A stretch of 64,000 nucleotides of DNA, from positions 868,001 through 932,000 of the forward strand of contig OY970196.1 in NCBI GenBank assembly GCA_963708205.1. Direction: 5' to 3'. Each line of letters opens with the position of its first letter. Positions within the stretch are counted from its first letter, which is position 1. This DNA is from CAVYTF01 sp963708205. GTDB taxonomy: Bacteria; Bacteroidota; Bacteroidia; Chitinophagales; Chitinophagaceae. This document shows, piece by piece, positions 7,028 through 15,608 of the stretch. The notes beneath the pieces were generated by a model. The model saw only the letters and a list, made by a program, of their open reading frames with translations, ran no database searches and was not told where the DNA came from. Made by a program: the position numbers and the translations under genes.

Positions 7028-8338
7028 TTATCTGGGTCTCAACCAACTTTCAGGATCAAGGCTTACCCCCCGTTCATTTGATACCATAAAAGTAAGCTGT
7101 CCCTGCCCGTCATCACCTGCTGCGGCGCTTCCTATTACTGTGCCTGCTTTTACATTGTCTCCTTTGTTTACTGAAACAGAAGACAGGTTACTGTAAGTAG
7201 TAAAATATTTTCCGTGACGCAGCACAACAGACTGATCGCCGCTACCCAAATCAAAAACAGAACTCACTACTCCTTCAGCCACACTTTTTACAGATGCGCC
7301 AACAGGAACTGAAATATCTATCCCAGGATTATCTTCATGCAGATTTGTTCCCGGAATAGAATGTTCTCCAAACGGGCTTGACACATTTCCTGCACTTACT
7401 GGCCAAGGCAATCTTCCCTTGTTATTTTCAAAATTTATGGATTCACTTAATCCTTCGGTACTTGTTTCAAAGGGGCTGTAAGTACGACCGTTATTGCTTC
7501 CTGTGTTAGCAGGCAACGAAGTAGTTGCAGAAGAGTTGATTGTTGTGCTCGATTTTTGATTAGCTATCGCCTGTTGCTTTGCCAATTCATCCTGTTGTTC
7601 TTTTGCTTTTGCCTGCGCTATCTCGCGTTTAATGATCATTTGCAAACTTTGCTGCAATTTTCTTCTTGCTTTTTCTTTGATGTTTATTTCCGCGGCAACA
7701 TCTTTTTCCTGACTTTTTAAATCATTGATCACCTGGTCTTTTTCCTTCTTATCAGTCTGAAGATTTTGCAGTTGCATTCCCTGCTGTTTGATGGTATTAT
7801 TCTTTTCTATTTTACTGCTGTTAAGTGTTTGAATTTTTTGATGAAGCAGATCTTGTGTCTTATTAATATCATCAACTTGTGTTTCGCGCAGCTGGCGATA
7901 ACTTTTTAAATACGTAATTCTTTTTACCGCATCATTAAAAGAAGATGCAGAAAAAAGAAAATTGAGGTAATCATAATTGCTGCGGTTCTTGTAAGCAAAC
8001 ACCAGACTTTTTGCATACTGGCTTTTCAGTGTATCCAACTCCATTCGCATGTGGTTGATGGTAACTTCATTCAGATAAATGTTATCATCAATATTGTGCA
8101 TTTGCTTGCCGAGATTATTTATCAATTGTTGCCTTGCTTCAATTTTTCTTTGCACCAAAGCCAACTGACCAAGCGACTGTTTTTTATTTTTTTTGATGGA
8201 TGCCAGCGTGTTGTTAAGATCATTCAATTCATTTTGAAGATCACGTTGTTTTTGCTGGATCTCTTCTTTTGTTTCCTGCGCAAATACATTGCAGGAAAGA
8301 ATGATGATTAATAAAAAAAGAAACAGTTTTTTAAACAT
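7028..8338 (-). CDS. EnvC-type murein hydrolase activator (degenerate M23/LytM)
   Basis: 436 aa: signal peptide (1-21, ending VFAQ), a long coiled coil to about residue 260, a low-complexity Ser/Thr/Asn linker, then a LytM domain from about 310 to the C-terminus. Active M23 enzymes have H-x3-D and H-x-H zinc ligands. Here the corresponding positions read NPGIDIS (His to Asn), HGKYFTTYSNL (second His to Asn) and GQLTFMVS (LHFE His lost). So it should not bind zinc and, as with E. coli EnvC, probably activates an amidase at the division septum. 43 bp upstream on the minus strand lies the DUF4292 gene, a likely operon. Confidence 0.88.
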   Translation of the reverse strand: MFKKLFLFLLIIILSCNVFAQETKEEIQQKQRDLQNELNDLNNTLASIKKNKKQSLGQLALVQRKIEARQQLINNLGKQMHNIDDNIYLNEVTINHMRMELDTLKSQYAKSLVFAYKNRSNYDYLNFLFSASSFNDAVKRITYLKSYRQLRETQVDDINKTQDLLHQKIQTLNSSKIEKNNTIKQQGMQLQNLQTDKKEKDQVINDLKSQEKDVAAEINIKEKARRKLQQSLQMIIKREIAQAKAKEQQDELAKQQAIANQKSSTTINSSATTSLPANTGSNNGRTYSPFETSTEGLSESINFENNKGRLPWPVSAGNVSSPFGEHSIPGTNLHEDNPGIDISVPVGASVKSVAEGVVSSVFDLGSGDQSVVLRHGKYFTTYSNLSSVSVNKGDNVKAGTVIGSAAAGDDGQGQLTFMVSNERGVSLDPESWLRPR

Positions 8339-8381
8339 GAAAATTTGTTATTGACTAATAAACGAATCCGTTCGTTTAAAT

Positions 8382-9200
8382 TTATTTCACCTTATAATTT
8401 TTAGGAATGGAAAATGGAAATGTTTGCGGCTCATTAAAATTATATTGTTTGAACTGCAGATCAACATCCAGCTTCGACTGCTCTGCCACAGATATTTTTC
8501 TTGCAGTGGAAAAATAAAATCCCCCTACCTTTTCATAATCGCCAAAAGTAAGATCACACGTACGGTTGCGCGAAGGATCCACATCATCAAGCTTTATGTG
8601 CAGCACGCGGAAATCAGTATTATCAAGCGTTATTAAATTCTTAAATAATTTTCCGATCATCAACACCAATAACTGGTTGCCATTTGATTTATAGGAAACA
8701 ATATTGCTGTCTATAAAAATAGGATTGCCAATAATAATATCCTGCAAGCCTTTAAAATCAAGCGGCACTTGTGTTAGTTCCTGCAGGTAACTAACGTTGC
8801 GGTATTGCACTGTTTTGTTAAGCATATTCATCAGCTTCACATGCTGTTTATCAACCATTAGCCTTGCGCCTTCTATGCCCAGTGCACCGCGGAGAGAGAC
8901 CCAGATAACGCTGTCTTTTTGTATGCGTAAATATGCAGTAAGTTGCCCGCTTTCATCCTGCCCTTCATAATCAACTTTTACTTTGGCAGAAAATGTAGTG
9001 AAGTCAATGCGCTGCACCTTGCTTAAATTACTGATGATATTTTTTACGATTGAAAAAGAATCAACCACTTTCGGAGCTATCACCACAACCTTTGCCGTAT
9101 CGCTTTTTGAAAGTGCCGTTTCTATGCGCTCCACTTTTTTCGCAGGTCTGCAACTGAGCATTACCATCGCGCAGCAAAAAAAATATAAAATCTTTTTCAT
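8382..9200 (-). CDS. DUF4292 lipoprotein
   Basis: 272 aa from the ATG at 9198-9200 (MKKILYFFCCAMVMLSCRPAKK); this start puts a clean lipobox MLSC at residues 14-17, whereas the longer reading frame adds 12 residues overlapping dut. The protein belongs to DUF4292, found mainly in Bacteroidota and built on a LolB/LppX-like half-barrel fold; its role is not established. The start is 7 bp after the dut stop and the next gene is the EnvC-like protein, suggesting an envelope operon ispF/dut-DUF4292-envC. Confidence 0.82.
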   Translation of the reverse strand: MKKILYFFCCAMVMLSCRPAKKVERIETALSKSDTAKVVVIAPKVVDSFSIVKNIISNLSKVQRIDFTTFSAKVKVDYEGQDESGQLTAYLRIQKDSVIWVSLRGALGIEGARLMVDKQHVKLMNMLNKTVQYRNVSYLQELTQVPLDFKGLQDIIIGNPIFIDSNIVSYKSNGNQLLVLMIGKLFKNLITLDNTDFRVLHIKLDDVDPSRNRTCDLTFGDYEKVGGFYFSTARKISVAEQSKLDVDLQFKQYNFNEPQTFPFSIPKNYKVK

Positions 9201-9207
9201 AATGTTT

Positions 9208-9651
9208 TTAATGTTTTCCTGTGTGTCCAAATCCACCTTCGCCCCTTGCCGTTTCTTCTATTACTTTTACTTCATTCCAATTTATTTGCTCCACTTTATT
9301 TATCACCATTTGTGCAATGCGCTCACCATGATGCACGATCTGCACTTCATCCGATAAATTTATCAGTATCACTTTTATCTCACCACGATAATCTGCATCA
9401 ATCGTGCCCGGCGTATTCAGGCAAGTGATTCCCTGTTTTATTGCCAAACCGCTTCGCGGACGAATCTGCGCTTCCAAACCCATTGGCAATTGTAAGAATA
9501 ATCCCGTAGGAATTAATGCGCGCTCCAAAGGTTTTAACGAAATACTTTCAGAAAGGTTTGCTTTTACATCCATGCCGGACGAACCCTCAGTGGCATATTG
9601 CGGCAATGAATTAGGAGAATTGTTGATGATGTTGATGCTAAGCTTTTCCAC
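9208..9651 (-). CDS. dut: Deoxyuridine 5'-triphosphate nucleotidohydrolase (dUTPase)
   Basis: 147 aa trimeric dUTPase, converting dUTP to dUMP and pyrophosphate. All five motifs are present: GSSGMDVKAN, IRPRSGLAIKQG, NTPGTIDADYRGEIKV, GERIAQMVI, and the C-terminal RGEGGFGHTG that closes over the active site. The start is a GTG at 9651-9649; no ATG lies in frame upstream and the usual N-terminus (V/M-x-I-x-I-IN) follows directly. Between ispF and DUF4292 on the same strand. Confidence 0.95.
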   Translation of the reverse strand: MEKLSINIINNSPNSLPQYATEGSSGMDVKANLSESISLKPLERALIPTGLFLQLPMGLEAQIRPRSGLAIKQGITCLNTPGTIDADYRGEIKVILINLSDEVQIVHHGERIAQMVINKVEQINWNEVKVIEETARGEGGFGHTGKH

Positions 9652-9715
9652 GGGTGTAAAACTATGACAAGTAAATTTTTAAAAATAATTCCTGTTTGGA
9701 AAAGATGATGGCAGG

Positions 9716-10195
9716 CTACATCTTTTCAAGCAGCACATTTGCATAAGCCATTATGCCCTCGCCTCTGCCAACAAAACCCATCTTCTCTGCTGTGGTTGCT
9801 TTTATGGAAATATCATTTTCGGCAATCTTTAAAACAGCCGCGATAGTTTGCCGCATTTGCGGAATATATTCTTTTATTTTCGGAGCTTCCAGGCAAACCG
9901 ATGCATCAATATTTCCGATGCGATAATTTTCTTTTGTTATCAGTGCCAATGTTTTTTCCAGTAAAATTTTACTGTCAATATTTTTATACTCTGCCGATGT
10001 ATCCGGAAAATGCAAACCGATATCACCGAGCGCAGCTGCGCCAAGCAGCGCATCGCAAATGGCGTGGAGCAAAACATCTGCATCGCTGTGACCGAGCGCA
10101 CCTTTCTCAAAAGGAATTTTTATTCCACCCAGCCAAAACTCCCTGCCCTCCGCTAACTGGTGAAAGTCTATGCCGAAACCGATCCTTATATTCAT
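9716..10195 (-). CDS. ispF: 2-C-methyl-D-erythritol 2,4-cyclodiphosphate synthase
   Basis: 159 aa. Makes the cyclic diphosphate intermediate of the MEP isoprenoid pathway. Family signatures are GFGIDFHQLAEGR (zinc ligands D and H), LGHSDADVLLHAICDALLGA, GDIGLHFPDT and the C-terminal KATTAEKMGFVGRGEGIMAYA. Length is standard. The gene is first of the minus-strand run ispF-dut-DUF4292-EnvC, 64 bp before dut. Confidence 0.97.
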   Translation of the reverse strand: MNIRIGFGIDFHQLAEGREFWLGGIKIPFEKGALGHSDADVLLHAICDALLGAAALGDIGLHFPDTSAEYKNIDSKILLEKTLALITKENYRIGNIDASVCLEAPKIKEYIPQMRQTIAAVLKIAENDISIKATTAEKMGFVGRGEGIMAYANVLLEKM

Positions 10196-10312
10196 CAGGA
10201 AAATTTTCGGGAAAATTAAATGTAAAAAAGGAGAAAGTGGAAAGAAGTTATAAGTTATAAATTAGAAGTTATTTGGAAGAAACGATAAGAATAATACAAC
10301 TGTAAATTTCTA

Positions 10313-10690
10313 TTTGCTTGCCTGTCCACCCAGACAGGATATAAAAAATTGTCATTTGCCTTCCTGTCCACCTAGACAGGATATAAAAAGACTCTATTTG
10401 CTCGCCTCTCCACGCAGACAGGATATAAAAAATTTCTATTTGCTTCGCGAAGTTGCGGCTACGTTCATAAAAAGAGCTCATTCGCTTCGCGAAGTTGCGG
10501 CTACGTTCATAAAAAGACTTCATTCCCTTCGCGTATTTGCGGCTATGTTCATAAAAAGACTTCATCCGCTTCGCGTAGTTGCGGCTACATTCATAAAAAG
10601 ACCTCATTCGCTTCGCGTAGTTGCGGCTACATTCATAAAAAGACCTCATTCGCTTCGCGTAGTTGCGGCTACAAGTCTAAAATAGATTTC
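10313..10690. repeat. 42-bp composite tandem array (9 units, two subtypes)
   Basis: Nine head-to-tail units of exactly 42 bp start at 10313, 10355, 10397, 10439, 10481, 10523, 10565, 10607 and 10649. Units 1-3 carry an inverted repeat CCTGTC-6 nt-GACAGG in the middle. Units 4-9 instead carry CTTCGCGAAG or CTTCGCGTAG followed by TTGCGGCTAC(G/A)TTCAT. All share the frame TTTGCTT...ATAAAAAGA. Because 42 is divisible by 3 both strands show open 14-residue-repeat frames, which I take as by-products, not genes. The ninth unit decays at its 3' half. Confidence 0.9.
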
Positions 10691-10767
10691 TCCATTACAA
10701 TTCAAATCAGCTATCTTTCCTAATTCATCCTTTAAACCAAAATTTTAATCACAACTAAAACGCTGTT

Positions 10768-10923
10768 ATGCAAAAGACCTGGAGCTATTTCTATAATCCT
10801 TTTCTATCCGTATCATTACGCAGATACAAAACTGCCCTCAAAATCTCCACCTACACCGATGCGCAATTGCAGGCGCGGAGTGGTGATCCTTTTTATGCGC
10901 CGCTGTACAAAAGGGCATTATAA
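10768..10923 (+). pseudogene. Small ORF, 51 aa, probable truncated gene fragment
   Basis: ATG at 10768, MQKTWSYFYNPFLSVSLRRY..., ending ...GDPFYAPLYKRAL at TAA 10921-10923. The composition is protein-like (aromatic, mixed charge) rather than repeat-derived, but there is no signal peptide, no ribosome binding site and no promoter I recognise. It looks like the N-terminal piece of a larger protein, cut after 51 codons; this is an impression, not a match I could test. It sits between the 42-bp array and a convergent secreted protein gene. Confidence 0.35.
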
Positions 10924-10953
10924 AGTGGAGTTGTAAATTATTGAGGAGAAGAA

Positions 10954-11334
10954 CTATTGTGTATTTGGAGTTGTTGTTGGAGAACTATTTTTTGAGTTTG
11001 CAGGAAATACATTTTTTGAGGCAGCCTGTTGAACAGGAATTGGCTTGATGCCCATATTTCTCATAACATCTTCTTTGGTAAGCGGAGACGGTGCAGGACT
11101 ATTTAAAGGCACTCCTTTTGTTTGAACTGTTGCTGCTGTTGCTGTATTACTTTGAGCATTTGCAGCAGGTATAATATTGATGCCGTTAGGCTGATTTACC
11201 GGAACAATATTTACAGATTGCTGTTGTGGAGTGGCAGCTTTTGCATCCTGCGAAGACGCAGGAGTTTGGGCATTGACGGTTTTGTAAGAAAAGAATATTA
11301 TACTTACTATCAGTATTTTTATTAAAGACTTCAT
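10954..11334 (-). CDS. Small secreted protein, function unknown
   Basis: 126 aa: signal peptide (1-22, cleavage after VNA-Q), then a mostly disordered Ala/Gln/Pro/Thr/Asn-rich chain including a proline-rich segment around PLNSPAPSPLTKEDVMRNMG. No recognised domain. It begins 20 bp after the stop of the 1276-aa surface protein and is on the same strand, so it is probably co-transcribed with it and may be an accessory to that protein. Low complexity suggests rapid divergence. Confidence 0.65.
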   Translation of the reverse strand: MKSLIKILIVSIIFFSYKTVNAQTPASSQDAKAATPQQQSVNIVPVNQPNGINIIPAANAQSNTATAATVQTKGVPLNSPAPSPLTKEDVMRNMGIKPIPVQQAASKNVFPANSKNSSPTTTPNTQ

Positions 11335-11354
11335 GTATGATTTATTTTTTCTGA

Positions 11355-14300
11355 TTAATTAATTTTTATTGCGGTGATGTTACCATTTCTTATATATGCT
11401 AAATACCCACTACCTGTGCCTAGCGGATTAGCACACTCTATATGCAAAGTAGTACCAGCAGCAAGAGTAGCTACTACAGTATTTGAAACACTAACATAAC
11501 CATAAGATCCCGAACCAATATAAGGACTATATGTTGCCCCTAACCCATAATTATTTGTTCCATCTGTAAAATAATATTCATTAGAACCATTAGTAGTGCC
11601 CCCAATTTCCGCAGAAAATGTAATAATATATGTTCCAGCAGGAAGAGGCGTAAGAGTAGTAATATCGGAAAGGGTAGATGAGGTTTTGGTAATGGCAGTA
11701 TTCCCACTTCCTGCAAAATAGGTTGTTCCCCATTTAGTTGTACCAGTGCCATCATTTGTCAAAAAGCTTTGATATGCACTTCCTGACGTTATTGCACCTG
11801 ATGTAGTAGCTTGCGCAGTAGGTAATGTAATTGCGTACGCGCTGGAGGTAGTTCCCGCCTGAACTGTTACAGCGTTTGCACTGCCAGAATTAAGAAATTG
11901 AAGTTTACCCGTTGAGCTTGCATCACCTAATTGCACATTACCTGCTCCGGTAAACGCAAGATTATTACCTGCTAAAGGTATAGTAGTATTTGCCACCAAA
12001 GCATTGCCTCCCAATTGAACAGTAGAACCGGCGATACTTAATCCATCATTTGCACTAACAACGGCAGTACTTGCAGTACCCCATGAAGGGGCAGAAGCTC
12101 CGTTAGAAATCAATACCTGCCCTGCAGTTCCTGCGGCAGTTGTTCCGTAGCTTGCGCCTGTACCATAAAATACGCCGCCGGCAGTGCCGCTTAACGAGCT
12201 GCTTGGTAAGGTTGTGGGTATCCAATTTGCACCATTATAAGCCAGGTATTGTCCGTTGGTTGGCGCTGTTGCACTAATGGGAATAGTATACAACCCTTTT
12301 ACTGTTAATGCTCCGGTAGCAGCAATGGTGGCATCCTGAGACATTGTAACCAAAGCAGGTGTATAAGGAGAAGCGCCTGTAACATAAGTTTGCCCTGCTG
12401 CTGTACCGTTTGCCAAAGAAATAGTACCTGAAGTTGTAATAGGTCCGCCGGTTAATCCTGTACCTGTGCCAATAGATGTTACTGTTCCTGTAGATGATAC
12501 AGGAGACCAGGCTAATTGACCTGTACCAGCGTTAGTCATGGTGAGAACATAATTTGAAGCGGCAGCCGTAGATGTCGGCCAAATATAATTTACACCATTA
12601 ATGTACCGGAGATTACCGGTTACTACTTCACTACCGCTCGCATATATAGCATCACCTGAGGAACTTGTGGTATAGATACCATCAGTTATGCCACTAAATG
12701 CACCACCCACTCCTGTAATTGTAGGAATAAGACTCGTTGCACTGCCTCCCTGATAGCCTTCTATTGCTATGCCCGAACTGCTGGTATTACTTCCATAAAC
12801 TCCTATTCCGCTTGAAGCTGTAGCATATCCGTTAACAGGATATAAATAAGTGCCGCTTCCCTGAGCCGTTAATAAATCGGAAGTAATGGGTGAAGTAGTA
12901 TTAATTGTTACTTGCCCTCCATTTAATATTTCCATTCTAGGCGTAAAAATTGGAGTGTTTCCGGCAAAGCCACTTATGGCTGTTCCCCATGAAAATGCTC
13001 CGTTTGCATCGTATCCGAAGCCAAAATAACCTGCATAATTATTATCACCGTATTTCCAACCTCCATTGTAATAAGTATTAAAGCCAAGAATGGGAGCATT
13101 TGCAATTGCATATAAAGGAAAAGAAGAACCAAATTTCGCAAAAGTATTACCCAAAGCAGATTCTACATCTAATCCGGCATTAACTGTTGTGCCTGTTCCT
13201 ATTCCCAATCTATAATTTGTATTATCCCAAAATAAATTGGTATTAGAGTTTAAAGTAGTACTGGCAGCTCCAACCGTTCCATTCCAAAAAGCAACCTGGG
13301 TTGCAACACCGGAACCGGTAACTGTACCGGTAGTCGGCGTTGTCCAATTCAATTGAGTTGCTGATTGAGCAGTTAAGACCTGACCCGTGGTTGGCGGTGC
13401 AACAGGTAAAGAAACTCCGTAGCTGGATGTATTAACACCTGCGTTTAAAATTGTGGTATTTGCATTAGTACCATTATTAAATACTAATGAACCATTCACA
13501 GATGATGAGGTACCTAAAGTAGTAACACCAATTAAATTGGATGTACCGCTTACTTTTAAGCCTGCGCCTGTGGCACCGGTAGTATTATTAGCATATAGCG
13601 CATAACCTGTAGCAGATACATTAGTAGCTTGAACACCATAACCACTTGTAGTGGTATTGCTTCCAAGAACGCCATATGTAGAACTTGAAGTAGCATTAAT
13701 GCCATTGAGTGTTCCTCCTGCAACAGTAAGCCTTTCCGTTGCACTAAACCCTCCGGCAGTTGTGCTTATTAAAGCAACAGTGCCATTATCCTGCGTTACA
13801 CCTGTGCCAAGAGCGGTAGTACTTGGGGTCCACCTTGCAAGGTAATTTACTATTCCTATGCCAGTAACTGTACCTGAAGTTGGAGTAACCCATGTAGGAG
13901 CAGCATTTCCATTTGATTGCAATACCTGTCCTGCACTGCCATAATTGGCAGCCCCGTTAAAAGCAATGGCACCCGTGCTAAGAATTCTCATTCTTTCTGT
14001 CCAGGTTGCTCCGGCGTCAGAAGTAGCTGTAGAAAAACGATAATCAGTTCCCGAAGTCCATGATGTATAGGCACCATTTGCCGGATCACTGCCCACTACA
14101 TTAAAAATTGTAGTTCCGTTGTTACCAACAATAGAAGCTCTTGCAGTGCCAGTATTGTTATAAATATTCAATAACTGCGTTGGATTGGAAGTACCTATAC
14201 CAACATTACCCCCATATTCATTCAAAGCAATGGCTCTTTTTGTAGAAGAATTTGTAGCATCATAAGCCTCGATACCTAAATAAGAAGCTGAATTATAAGA

Positions 14301-15185
14301 ATGATAAATTGCTCCGATCGGAGAACGGGTATAGGGAGAACTTGTTGAAGTAGAAGCATCTAATTTAATTAAGGCCTCATACGCAGTATTCGTTTGAAGA
14401 TTATTGCCGGCTACTTCCAGAATAGCTGTTGGTGAAGCAGGGTTTGAAGTAGTAGTTCCTCCCATATTGATTCCTACCTGGTTAGCATTCGTCATAAATA
14501 ATGTAGAAAGGCTGCCGTTATTTCTAAGAGTCATTCCTGCAGAACCATAATTCATATAAGTAACATTATCACCTCCCCTTGGTGTAAGAAAAAATTCATA
14601 AGCTGGCGTGGTATTTTGTACCTGCCAGTTTGTATTATTATCAGTTGACAAAAAAGTATTGCTGCTTCCCGCTTTTAAAGAAACCAAAGCACTTCCCAGT
14701 TGCGTTGTTGTACCTATGCCAATACCGCCGCCACTAAATACTCTCATTCTTTCTGTACCATTTGTTTTAGTAACAAAATCCTGCCCATCAGTAGTGCCGA
14801 TAAAATTAGTAGAAGAATTAGTGGCAATATTTCCTGTGGTAAGCCACGCATCACTGGCGCTATTATTATTGCCCGCCAATAATTTTACCCAATTTGGAGA
14901 ACCTGTTGTACCTGCATTGTAATAAAAACCAGGAGTAACATTATAGGGGGAAGTGCCGGCAGTGGCGGTATTATAAACCAATAAACTTGTTTGCGGCAGC
15001 GTAATAGGAGTTGCTGAATTTGTTGCTGTGAGGGAGACCTGCGGTGCATAAAGCCCCAAAGTTGTAGCATAATGCAGATCTAAAACAGCACTGCCGTCAG
15101 GTGCATTGGTTGAGCCGATAGTCATCTGCGCATTGGCTGCTGAAACCAAAATACAGGAAACAAAAAAGAAGTAAATTTTCTTCAT
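11355..15185 (-). CDS. Large repetitive secreted surface protein (adhesin/tail-fibre-like), C1q-like C-terminus
   Basis: 1276 aa, signal peptide MKKIYFFFVSCILVSAANAQ, then a long Gly/Ser/Thr/Asn-rich beta-repeat region. Two types of recurring segment appear: NxGIGTxxPTxxLxI-like blocks as seen in phage-fibre-like surface proteins, and GQVLTAQSATQLNWTTPTTGTVTG-like linkers (split: GQVLTAQSATQLNW, TPTTGTVTGSG). The last 120 residues (LPAGTYIITFSAEIGG ... LAAGTTLHIECANPLG) resemble a C1q/TNF-type jelly roll. No type IX sorting domain is visible at the end (GNITAIKIN). Expected to be exposed on the cell surface; ligand unknown. Codons are T/A-biased but A+T content is lower than the flanks because of Gly/Ala/Thr richness. 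Confidence 0.8.
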   Translation of the reverse strand: MKKIYFFFVSCILVSAANAQMTIGSTNAPDGSAVLDLHYATTLGLYAPQVSLTATNSATPITLPQTSLLVYNTATAGTSPYNVTPGFYYNAGTTGSPNWVKLLAGNNNSASDAWLTTGNIATNSSTNFIGTTDGQDFVTKTNGTERMRVFSGGGIGIGTTTQLGSALVSLKAGSSNTFLSTDNNTNWQVQNTTPAYEFFLTPRGGDNVTYMNYGSAGMTLRNNGSLSTLFMTNANQVGINMGGTTTSNPASPTAILEVAGNNLQTNTAYEALIKLDASTSTSSPYTRSPIGAIYHSYNSASYLGIEAYDATNSSTKRAIALNEYGGNVGIGTSNPTQLLNIYNNTGTARASIVGNNGTTIFNVVGSDPANGAYTSWTSGTDYRFSTATSDAGATWTERMRILSTGAIAFNGAANYGSAGQVLQSNGNAAPTWVTPTSGTVTGIGIVNYLARWTPSTTALGTGVTQDNGTVALISTTAGGFSATERLTVAGGTLNGINATSSSTYGVLGSNTTTSGYGVQATNVSATGYALYANNTTGATGAGLKVSGTSNLIGVTTLGTSSSVNGSLVFNNGTNANTTILNAGVNTSSYGVSLPVAPPTTGQVLTAQSATQLNWTTPTTGTVTGSGVATQVAFWNGTVGAASTTLNSNTNLFWDNTNYRLGIGTGTTVNAGLDVESALGNTFAKFGSSFPLYAIANAPILGFNTYYNGGWKYGDNNYAGYFGFGYDANGAFSWGTAISGFAGNTPIFTPRMEILNGGQVTINTTSPITSDLLTAQGSGTYLYPVNGYATASSGIGVYGSNTSSSGIAIEGYQGGSATSLIPTITGVGGAFSGITDGIYTTSSSGDAIYASGSEVVTGNLRYINGVNYIWPTSTAAASNYVLTMTNAGTGQLAWSPVSSTGTVTSIGTGTGLTGGPITTSGTISLANGTAAGQTYVTGASPYTPALVTMSQDATIAATGALTVKGLYTIPISATAPTNGQYLAYNGANWIPTTLPSSSLSGTAGGVFYGTGASYGTTAAGTAGQVLISNGASAPSWGTASTAVVSANDGLSIAGSTVQLGGNALVANTTIPLAGNNLAFTGAGNVQLGDASSTGKLQFLNSGSANAVTVQAGTTSSAYAITLPTAQATTSGAITSGSAYQSFLTNDGTGTTKWGTTYFAGSGNTAITKTSSTLSDITTLTPLPAGTYIITFSAEIGGTTNGSNEYYFTDGTNNYGLGATYSPYIGSGSYGYVSVSNTVVATLAAGTTLHIECANPLGTGSGYLAYIRNGNITAIKIN

Positions 15186-15307
15186 AATAAGGCCGGATAT
15201 TTTTTCACCTGCGTATTAAAAACACAAACTGAAAAATAAAAGTAAAGAAAAATTAACATTGAATACTTAAATTGTTAATAAAAAGGCTTATTCTTTTCGG
15301 GAACGTT

Positions 15308-15319
15308 GCACTTAAGTGC
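15308..15319. promoter_or_regulatory. Perfect 12-bp palindrome GCACTTAAGTGC
   Basis: A perfect dyad located 123 bp upstream of the large surface protein start and 112 bp upstream of the 25-aa ORF, in the divergent spacer. It could be an operator; no known regulator can be assigned. Confidence 0.3.
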
Positions 15320-15430
15320 GTGTAATACCAGGCTTCAATAAATAAATTCCGTTTAACAAGGATTTATAAATCCTCCATTAAATTAAAATCATTGCAGCAC
15401 ATCTTATATACAATCTTAAAAATAAATTGT

Positions 15431-15508
15431 ATGAAAACATTATTACGCCGTATCAAATCTTTCTTCAGTATTGAAAAAGGTTATGTAGTACTTAGCAGCA
15501 ATCTTTAA
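15431..15508 (+). CDS. 25-aa ORF upstream of a terminator (small peptide or sRNA)
   Basis: Reads MKTLLRRIKSFFSIEKGYVV plus LSSNL, stop TAA at 15506-15508. The N-terminal half is cationic and amphipathic (LLRRIKSFF). A strong intrinsic terminator follows 26 bp later, so this region is a self-contained short transcription unit of roughly 130-200 nt. It could encode a small membrane-active peptide or be a small RNA in which the ORF is incidental. It is not a typical attenuator leader: no run of a single regulatory codon is seen and the terminator precedes the next gene's own promoter. Confidence 0.4.
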   Translation: MKTLLRRIKSFFSIEKGYVVLSSNL

Positions 15509-15534
15509 AGAAAAAGTATTATCCCTGCAGTCAT

Positions 15535-15565
15535 AGCATCGTTCTTTTGTTCGATGCTTTTTTTG
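15535..15565 (+). terminator. Intrinsic terminator of the 25-aa ORF unit
   Basis: Stem AGCATCG / CGATGCT around TTCTTTTGTT, followed by seven T. It lies upstream of a separate TACTTTTG box at 15579-15586. Confidence 0.85.
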
Positions 15566-15608
15566 TTTAATACAAACCTACTTTTGTTATCTAACTAATA
15601 AAAAAATC

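Noticed and set aside
10269..10685. Open reading frames of 126 aa (minus) and 123 aa (plus) with 14-residue repeats
   Set aside because: They lie entirely in the 42-bp tandem array; a repeat length divisible by 3 without stops opens both strands. No signal, start context or family match.
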